Shown here in pieces: positions 58,653 through 64,000 of a stretch of 64,000 nt of DNA. The DNA is taken from the NCBI RefSeq assembly GCF_037026685.1, contig NZ_JBANET010000010.1:62001-126000 (forward strand), written 5' to 3'. The notes beneath the pieces were generated by a model that was not told the DNA's origin, did no database searches, and saw nothing but the letters and a program-made list of their open reading frames with translations. The position numbers and the translations under genes were made by a program. The stretch comes from Orrella sp037026685 (lineage in GTDB: Bacteria; Pseudomonadota; Gammaproteobacteria; Burkholderiales; Burkholderiaceae_B). Numbering within the stretch: position 1 is the first letter of the stretch; the number at the start of each line of letters is the position of its first letter.

Positions 58653-60170
58653 ATGACGCTTTTCACGACCGACTACCTGGAGTACTACCTCACACTCGTT
58701 TCCTGGATCGTCAACAACGGCATCTGGGCGGCCCTCGTATCCAGCGGGGTATTCGCGCTGCCTTTCGTCGCCATCGTCGTGCAGGAGTGGTTGAAAGCTC
58801 GTGCTGAAGGCGCCGACGAGGGCAATAAAGGCGTGCTGAGCGCCGCCCGCATCGAGAACCGGGTCTTCGTCGCCATCGTGGTGGTGATGTTCGCCGGCAT
58901 TCCGTTCATCGACGTGGACCTAAACACCATCCAGTACGACAGCTCGCGCTCGGCCCAGTGCCAGGTCAGCGTGGCGCAGCCCGCGGATACCGGCTGGTCG
59001 CAGTCCTTCAGCACCATCAACAACCAGTCGGCGAAGGTGCCGGTGTGGTGGGCGTTCATGCACGCGCTCTCGCGCGCCGTCACGGGCGCTTCGGTGGCGG
59101 CAATCCCGTGCGGCACGGACCTGCGGCAGATGCGCATGGAGATCGACGCCACGCGCATCGATGATCCGGTGCTGGCTCAGGAAGTAGCGGATTTCTCTCG
59201 GGATTGCTATGGGCCTGCACGGGCCAAATTGTTCATGCAGCGCCCTCAACTTGATGAGCAGCAGATGCACGACGTGACCTGGATCGGATCGCGGTTCTTC
59301 ACCGACACGAACGGGTACTACGACACGTATCGCTCCAGCACGCCGCGCGATGACTGGCCCTATGACAGCAACCGCGACGCTGGGCTGGCCCAGGTATCCA
59401 GTGGCGGTGGCTACCCGACCTGCAGGCAATGGTGGGCTGATGGCAGCAATGGCCTGCGGGCACGGCTGCTGGGACAGGTGGACCCGAGCCTGCTCAATCG
59501 CCTGGCGGGCTGGGCTGGCTTCCTGAGCCGGGCCGAGGTGGACAATTCGGTGATCCGCGCGATCGCGTCACCGCGGCAGCAGAAGCTGAACCAAGGCAGC
59601 GTCTATACCGACTACGGCGGCCAGATCGACAAGACCTTGCCAAACATCGTGACGCGGGCTACGGGAGACGTTGGAATGGCAGTTGGCGCGATTGCCTCGT
59701 TTCCCGCGATGGACGTCGTGCGGCAGGCGCTGCCGATGGTGCTCGCCTTGCTCAAGATGGCATTGGTAATCTGCATCCCGCTCGTGCTGGTCGTGGGCAC
59801 CTATGACTTGAAGACGGTCGTCACGGTCAGCGTCGTGCAGTTCGCGCTGTTCTTCACGGATTTCTGGTTTCAGCTTGCGCGCTGGATCGATTCGACGATC
59901 CTGGACGCACTTTATGGCTGGGGGTTCGGCTGGAACCGGCCGCACACCAACTTCGACCCGCTGGTGGGGCTGAACAACGCCTTCGGCGACATGCTCCTGA
60001 TGTTCGTCACAGGCACGATGTTTCTGGTCCTGCCGACGTTTTGGGTCGCTGCTTTGGGGTGGGTCGGAGTTAAGGCTGGGGTGATTGCTCAGAACCTTGC
60101 TGTCGGCTCCAAGGAAGCGCGTGATAGCGCCGGGTCAGGTGTAAACAAGGTAGCCGGCAAGGTTCTGTGA
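58653..60170 (+). CDS. traG: TraG-N-type conjugal transfer membrane protein
   Basis: 505 residues. TraG/VirB6-like N-terminal domain with helices near the start and a group of four between about 350 and 480 (for example VLALLKMALVICIPLVLVVGTY). Between them is a large periplasmic loop with CGTDLRQMRMEIDATRIDD. It likely forms the inner-membrane channel and may act in mating-pair stabilisation. No C-terminal TraG extension. Last gene of the rightward T4SS run. Confidence 0.9.
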   Translation: MTLFTTDYLEYYLTLVSWIVNNGIWAALVSSGVFALPFVAIVVQEWLKARAEGADEGNKGVLSAARIENRVFVAIVVVMFAGIPFIDVDLNTIQYDSSRSAQCQVSVAQPADTGWSQSFSTINNQSAKVPVWWAFMHALSRAVTGASVAAIPCGTDLRQMRMEIDATRIDDPVLAQEVADFSRDCYGPARAKLFMQRPQLDEQQMHDVTWIGSRFFTDTNGYYDTYRSSTPRDDWPYDSNRDAGLAQVSSGGGYPTCRQWWADGSNGLRARLLGQVDPSLLNRLAGWAGFLSRAEVDNSVIRAIASPRQQKLNQGSVYTDYGGQIDKTLPNIVTRATGDVGMAVGAIASFPAMDVVRQALPMVLALLKMALVICIPLVLVVGTYDLKTVVTVSVVQFALFFTDFWFQLARWIDSTILDALYGWGFGWNRPHTNFDPLVGLNNAFGDMLLMFVTGTMFLVLPTFWVAALGWVGVKAGVIAQNLAVGSKEARDSAGSGVNKVAGKVL

Positions 60171-60185
60171 CAAACAGGCCAAACC

Positions 60186-60563
60186 TCAGTCATCGAACGG
60201 ATCGTTCGGGTCGTGAGGGTCGAGCCGCTGGCCATTGGAAGAATACAGGCCAAAGCCCGCCTCGCCATTGCGCAATTCATCCTGTTGCGTCCAGCGGTCT
60301 TCATCTCTAGCCGAATTGCCAGCCATCCATACCGCCGCAACGCCCAGCAGTAGCAACACCGCCAGCCAGAAGGTGGTGTACAGCAGCACCCCGAGCGCAA
60401 CCAGCTTGACCACCCACACGAGCGCGGTGGCACCGGCCGCCGCCCCCCCCTTTGACACCAACCAGCTCGATGCCCGGCGTTCGCCGCGCACGTAGGCACG
60501 CCATCCGCGACCCAAGGTGCGGCCGAGTCGTTCTGCGGTACGGATGCGTGTCGTGGTGTTCAT
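60186..60563 (-). CDS. DUF3742-family protein
   Basis: 125 residues. Basic N-terminus (AERLGRTLGRGWRAYVRGERRASSWL), two membrane helices (LVWVVKLVALGVLLYTTFWLAVLLLLGVAAVW), and acidic end DPHDPNDPFDD. The family is typical of ICEs, converging on the T4SS end. Role unknown. Confidence 0.9.
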   Translation of the reverse strand: MNTTTRIRTAERLGRTLGRGWRAYVRGERRASSWLVSKGGAAAGATALVWVVKLVALGVLLYTTFWLAVLLLLGVAAVWMAGNSARDEDRWTQQDELRNGEAGFGLYSSNGQRLDPHDPNDPFDD

Positions 60564-60589
60564 GGTCGTCTCCTGCTATTGAGCGATGC

Positions 60590-61048
60590 CTATTCCAGTT
60601 TGCTCCAATCCTGCTTGCTTGCCTGTATCAGCGCATGCCAGTCGTCTGGTGGGTTCCCGCGCCCGAGCATCTTCTCGAACACGACATACGGGTCCGATTT
60701 GCTACCCGAAGACCGCAGGGTCTGTTCATCGTTGACCCAGGCGTACACGATGACCTTCGCCTTCGAGTCATACCGGAAGAACAGCCGGAACCGCCGTCCG
60801 ATCTTGGCCCTTCGCCAGTGGCGGTGGGCAGGTCCCAAGGTGTTGCCCTGGCGGTACTCGTCGCGTGCCGGATCGCCTGGCACCACATCCAAGATCAACT
60901 GGCTCAAGGCCCGGAAGAGCTTGACGTTGGCATTGGACTCGAAGCCCGTCGGGTCGTTCTCCTGCGCGCGCCTCGCGGTCGCATGCAGTTTCTGCAACTG
61001 CTCGATCACGCAGTCGTGGAAGAGCAGCGTCCAGCCATGCCGTTGCAT
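60590..61048 (-). CDS. yhaV: YhaV-type toxin (RelE-superfamily ribonuclease)
   Basis: 152 residues matching YhaV: GWTLLFHDCVIEQLQKLHATARRAQENDP, then HRHWRRAKIGRRFRLFFRYDSKAKVIVYAWVNDE and the C-terminal KMLGRGNPPDDWHAL. YhaV cleaves ribosome-bound mRNA; PrlF neutralises it. Start ATG 61048 overlaps the prlF stop, antitoxin first, as usual. It may stabilise the ICE. Confidence 0.93.
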   Translation of the reverse strand: MQRHGWTLLFHDCVIEQLQKLHATARRAQENDPTGFESNANVKLFRALSQLILDVVPGDPARDEYRQGNTLGPAHRHWRRAKIGRRFRLFFRYDSKAKVIVYAWVNDEQTLRSSGSKSDPYVVFEKMLGRGNPPDDWHALIQASKQDWSKLE

Positions 61049-61365
61049 CAGAGTTCCACTTTCCCGTCGATCTCCTCGTCCAGGTCCAGACCGTGGCCAG
61101 CATGCTCCAGCATGGCGCGGGCCAGATCCTCGGGCAGGCCCTGGACGTTCCGGCCAGCTTCGATGTCGCGGGCCAGCAGGCTCAGGAATGCGCCGATGGC
61201 GGGGTCCTCATGCTCGGCATCGACGCGGGTGACGACGACTTCGCTGCCCCGCAGATCGAACGCGAGCTTGCCACCGGCATCGACGCCGAGCGCCTGCCGG
61301 ATGGGCTTGGGCAGCGTGATCTGGCCTTTGGAGGTCAGCGTGGCAACTTCGTGGATGGCAGGCAT
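61048..61365 (-). CDS. prlF: PrlF/SohA-type antitoxin (AbrB fold)
   Basis: 105 residues. N-terminal swapped-hairpin DNA-binding domain (EVATLTSKGQITLPKPIRQALGV), then a toxin-binding region. Start MPAIHE at 61365 is preferred over an upstream ATG because the operator palindrome lies between. It binds YhaV and represses its own promoter. Cotranscribed with yhaV. Confidence 0.92.
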   Translation of the reverse strand: MPAIHEVATLTSKGQITLPKPIRQALGVDAGGKLAFDLRGSEVVVTRVDAEHEDPAIGAFLSLLARDIEAGRNVQGLPEDLARAMLEHAGHGLDLDEEIDGKVEL

Positions 61366-61395
61366 GGCGGCTCTCCTGATTGCGATACCCGCATG

Positions 61396-61413
61396 GTAAG
61401 GAAATTTCCTTAC
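61396..61413. promoter_or_regulatory. 18-bp perfect palindrome, operator of prlF-yhaV
   Basis: GTAAGGAAATTTCCTTAC at 30-47 bp upstream of the prlF start, in GC-rich DNA. The AbrB-fold antitoxin is the likely ligand (autoregulation). Confidence 0.75.
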
Positions 61414-61539
61414 TTTGTCAACGTGAAGCCTCACGGCGTTCTCCGAGTCCAAGAATCGGCCCATCGTAGGGCGTGAACAGCCAGCCTTCCTGCATCAATC
61501 CGGCCCTGCTGCAACCCGCATTGGCGGTGGACGGTCAGC

Positions 61540-61616
61540 ACCCGTCGCCCTATACCCAAAGGCTGTAAAGGGTCGAAATGGCAAGGGAATGGGGTGCAAG
61601 GGGAAAGGCTCTATCC
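61540..61616. other. Possible oriT region upstream of the relaxase gene
   Basis: The gap before traI holds an imperfect inverted repeat (GTCGCCCT at 61544-61551 with AGGGTCGA at 61569-61576). A strand-biased G-rich direct repeat follows, GCAAGGGAA (61581-61589) and GCAAGGGGAA (61596-61605). MobH systems usually nick close to the relaxase gene. No known nic consensus was recognised, so this is only a candidate. Confidence 0.3.
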
Positions 61617-61663
61617 CGAAAAGGCAAAAAGGCCTCCCGCTCGGCCCGCGACAGGACACCCGC

Positions 61664-63541
61664 ATGCTCTCTCTGTTCCAGCGAAAACGGCCCGCGGTTG
61701 CTGCTGCTCCGACGCCACCATCGGTCACCGACCTCCCGAAAGGGTTGATGCGGCCCGAGTCGGCCGCATCGCTGCTGGCCACCCCGCGCCGGCAGAAGCT
61801 GCTGGAGCACATCTGGCAGCGCACGTCGCTCTCACGTAAGCAGTTCGCCACCTTGTACCGGGCGCCACTGGAACGCTACGCCGAGCTGGTCCAGGCTTTC
61901 CCGGCTTCCGAGGCGCATCATCACGCTTACCCCGGCGGCATGCTGGACCATGGCCTGGAAATCGTCGCCTACAGTCTGAAGCTGCGGCAGTCCCATCTGC
62001 TTCCCATCGGCGCAAGCCCCGAGGACCAGGCTGCGCAGGCTGAGGCCTGGACTGCTGCAGTCGCCTATGCCGCGTTGTTGCACGACATCGGCAAGATCGC
62101 CGTCGATCTGCACGTCGAACTGGCCGATGGCTCGCTGTGGCACCCGTGGTACGGTCCGCTGCACCAGCCGTACCGCTTCCGCTACCGCGACGATCGCGAA
62201 TACCACCTGCACAGCGCGGCGACGGGCTTGCTCTACCGCCAACTGTTGGACACCCAACTCCTGGACTGGCTCAGTGGCTATCCCGACCTGTGGGGACCGC
62301 TGCTCTACGTCCTGGCCGGCCAGTACGAGCACGCCGGTGTGCTGGGCGAACTGGTCGTGCAGGCCGACCGCGCTTCCGTGGCCCAGGAACTGGGCGGCGA
62401 TCCGGCGCGCGCCATGGCCGCTCCCAAGCACGCGCTGCAACGCAAGCTGCTCGACGGGCTGCGCTACCTGCTCAAGGAACAGTTGAAGCTGAACCAGCCG
62501 GAAGCCTCCGATGGCTGGCTCACCGAGGACGCGCTGTGGCTGGTGAGCAAGACGGTATCGGACAAACTGCGTGCGCACCTGCTGTCCCAAGGCGTTGACG
62601 GCATTCCTGCGAACAACACCGCGGTGTTCAACGTCCTCCAGGATCACGGCATGTTGCAGCCGACGCCCGACGGCAAGGCGATCTGGCGCGCGACCGTGAC
62701 CAGTTCCACCGGCTGGTGTCACTCGTTCACGCTGTTGCGCCTCGGGCCCGCGCTGATCTGGGAGCCAAGCGAGAGGCCGGCGCTGTTCGCCGGCACAGTG
62801 GCGATCGACGCGGCGGCCACGGACAAAGGGCCCGATGTGTCAGCCACTACTCCGCCGGCCGGAGCGCAGTCAGCCTCGGAGGGCCAAGAGGTTCCGCCAT
62901 GGGAGGGAGGTAACCCCTCTCGTCCAGCGAAAGGTGAACCGCTGCCCGACGCCATGGAAGACATGCTTTCGATGGTGGGCATGGTGAATTCACCCGCAAC
63001 CCGGCAGGACGCTGAAGCACCTTCGGAGCCGGTGTCTGCCGCGCGTACTGAAGCGACGACCTTGACCGCACCTCAGCGTTCGTCCCCAGCGCCCAAGCCC
63101 ACGACAGCGCCATCCGGAGAGCACTTCATGGCGTGGCTGAAACAAGGCATCGCTTCCCGCCGGCTCATCATCAACGACGCGAAAGCGCTCGTGCATACCG
63201 CGAGCGGCACCGCCTACCTGGTCAGCCCCGGCGTATTCCAGCGCTATGCGCAGGAGCATCCGCAAGTCAGCGCGCTGGCCAAGCAGGAGAGCCAGCAAGA
63301 CTGGCAGTGGATACAAAAGCGCTTCGAGAGGCTGCAGCTGCATCGCAAGCAACCGAACGGCCTGAACATCTGGACCTGTGAAGTAACCGGGCCTAGAAAA
63401 TCCCGCCGTCTGCATGGATACCTTCTGGAAGATCCGAGCCTGCTTTTCTCGGAAACGCCTCCGAGCAATCCCTATCTATCCCTGTTGGGTGAGACCAGAC
63501 ACTGCGAACAGACTTCAGGAAAGCAAGGGGCGTCAACATGA
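61664..63541 (+). CDS. traI: MobH-family relaxase TraI (TIGR03760)
   Basis: 625 residues. N-terminal relaxase domain with the MobH three-His signature HHHAYPGGMLDHGLEI (His85-87) and the HD-type LLHDIGKIAVDLHVEL near residue 137. It is followed by a Pro/Ala-rich linker (about 415-485) and a C-terminal domain (about 490-600) with FMAWLKQGIASRRLIIND and GVFQRYAQEHP. It nicks oriT and pilots the strand. ATG 61664 has AGGA upstream; the extension from 61589 lacks a site. The stop overlaps the next ATG. Confidence 0.95.
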   Translation: MLSLFQRKRPAVAAAPTPPSVTDLPKGLMRPESAASLLATPRRQKLLEHIWQRTSLSRKQFATLYRAPLERYAELVQAFPASEAHHHAYPGGMLDHGLEIVAYSLKLRQSHLLPIGASPEDQAAQAEAWTAAVAYAALLHDIGKIAVDLHVELADGSLWHPWYGPLHQPYRFRYRDDREYHLHSAATGLLYRQLLDTQLLDWLSGYPDLWGPLLYVLAGQYEHAGVLGELVVQADRASVAQELGGDPARAMAAPKHALQRKLLDGLRYLLKEQLKLNQPEASDGWLTEDALWLVSKTVSDKLRAHLLSQGVDGIPANNTAVFNVLQDHGMLQPTPDGKAIWRATVTSSTGWCHSFTLLRLGPALIWEPSERPALFAGTVAIDAAATDKGPDVSATTPPAGAQSASEGQEVPPWEGGNPSRPAKGEPLPDAMEDMLSMVGMVNSPATRQDAEAPSEPVSAARTEATTLTAPQRSSPAPKPTTAPSGEHFMAWLKQGIASRRLIINDAKALVHTASGTAYLVSPGVFQRYAQEHPQVSALAKQESQQDWQWIQKRFERLQLHRKQPNGLNIWTCEVTGPRKSRRLHGYLLEDPSLLFSETPPSNPYLSLLGETRHCEQTSGKQGAST

Positions 63542-63762
63542 CCTCCTCAATTTCGCCGGGGCAGTCTATTGCCGCCAAAGCGCACCTTTATTCAGACAGA
63601 GCCAAAGGCCCGATGAGCGCAGCGATGATGGAACAAGGCAGCGCCTCTCCCGTCTCTGGGCTGCACTACGCCGGCAAGAAGCATAAGGTCATCGCTCCCG
63701 ACCGGGAGATTGTCTTCGAGTTCTCGCAGGACTGTCTGGACTCGGGCCGATTCGCTCCTTGA
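63538..63762 (+). CDS. Short hypothetical ORF after traI
   Basis: 74 residues. ATG 63538 overlaps the traI stop (ATGA), with an AAGGGG site upstream. No family recognised; the end (REIVFEFSQDCLDSGRFAP) is weakly protein-like. It lies directly before the P-type ATPase. Confidence 0.45.
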   Translation: MTSSISPGQSIAAKAHLYSDRAKGPMSAAMMEQGSASPVSGLHYAGKKHKVIAPDREIVFEFSQDCLDSGRFAP

Positions 63763-63795
63763 CACCACAAATACAGCTAACAGGAAAGAGCATTC

Positions 63796-64000
63796 ATGAA
63801 GTCGATCAACGTTGAAGTCGGAGGGCTTGTATCGAGCCTGAGCGGTGAGGGAGTGCGCCGCAAGCTGCTGTATCTTCACGGCGTCCATAATGCGGATGCC
63901 AACTATGTTGCGGGAAGCGCAACGATTCATCTCGACGAGCGATGCCTCAGGGTCAAGGATCTGCGCCATTGCATCTCCGAATGCGGCTATCCGGCACCGA
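63796..64000 (+). CDS. N-terminus of a heavy-metal P1B-type ATPase (runs off the window)
   Basis: 68 residues visible. HMA-like domain: INVEVGGLVSSLSGEGVRRKL, then LHGVHNADANYVAGSATIHLDE and LRHCISECGYPAP. The usual metal-binding CxxC is replaced by a Ser/Gly sequence, as in a subgroup of ICE-borne copper-type ATPases that bind metal elsewhere. AGGAAAGAG precedes ATG 63796. It starts the next cargo segment. Confidence 0.75.
   Translation, partial: MKSINVEVGGLVSSLSGEGVRRKLLYLHGVHNADANYVAGSATIHLDERCLRVKDLRHCISECGYPAP

Noticed and set aside
1..64000. CRISPR arrays, tRNA/rRNA genes, integrase or att sites
   Set aside because: No regularly spaced identical repeats of CRISPR type, no cloverleaf or rRNA sequence, and no tyrosine or serine recombinase was seen.

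Overview
The window is a GC-rich stretch of an integrative and conjugative element (ICE) of the ICEclc/PAGI-2/SPI-7-like group. It is the kind carried by Pseudomonas, Achromobacter, Bordetella, Cupriavidus, Stenotrophomonas and related beta/gamma-proteobacteria. The evidence is the ordered set of family hallmarks: AlpA-ParA-ParB, DUF2857, STY4528 replication protein, PFL_4669/TIGR03761, DUF3158, SSB, TopB, STY4534/DUF3577, DUF932, DUF3275 and a SNF2-type helicase. These are followed by a GI-type (MPF_G) type IV secretion system and a MobH relaxase. The integrase, the att sites and the tRNA target are not in the window, and I see no rRNA, tRNA or CRISPR array. The exact host cannot be told from the sequence.

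Layout. 1-10 kb is the maintenance and replication module (alpA, parA, a HicA-like gene, parB, DUF2857, STY4528, PFL_4669, DUF3158, ssb, topB). Inside the STY4528 gene is an origin-like cluster with a perfect DnaA box. Just after that gene are three palindromes spaced about 120 bp apart. 10.1-10.8 kb is a structured stretch with no convincing gene. 10.8-17.8 kb is a Cd/Pb/Zn-type resistance island: a CDF transporter, a decayed sterol desaturase, cadR, a P-type ATPase split by a 1251-bp IS3-family element, lspA, and an unannotated tiny Cys-rich exported protein. 18-34 kb is the ICE cassette region of short, mostly uncharacterised proteins, each behind its own stem-loop and ribosome binding site. 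A 3.9-kb mercury transposon with 38/39-bp Tn21-type ends and a gutted transposase has inserted into a DUF3085 gene, with a clean 5-bp target duplication. 34.5-36.8 kb is the helicase. 36.8-39.9 kb is a leftward arsenic operon, arsR-arsC-acr3-arsC-arsH. 40-60.2 kb is the T4SS, from a PilL-like lipoprotein to TraG, mostly with 1-4-nt or longer gene overlaps. 60.2-61.4 kb is leftward and holds DUF3742 and a YhaV/PrlF toxin-antitoxin pair. 61.7-63.5 kb is the MobH relaxase traI. The window ends in a small ORF and the first 68 codons of a heavy-metal P-type ATPase, where the next cargo begins.

How it works together. ParA/ParB, SSB, TopB and the STY4528/STY4534 proteins are expected to handle replication and stability of the excised circle. 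TraI nicks and is bound by the TraD coupling protein, and the T4SS moves the strand. The cargo gives resistance to Hg and As, and formerly to Cd/Pb through the ATPase now broken by the IS.

Most worth a second look are: (1) a four-copy intergenic leader element (about 18446, 21434, 27550 and 54605), each copy followed by a different stem-loop and then a gene 115-146 bp downstream; (2) the intragenic origin-like cluster; (3) the TCCCCWGGGGA palindromes as a candidate centromere for the ICE ParB; (4) the missed Cys-rich peptide gene at 17682-17840.
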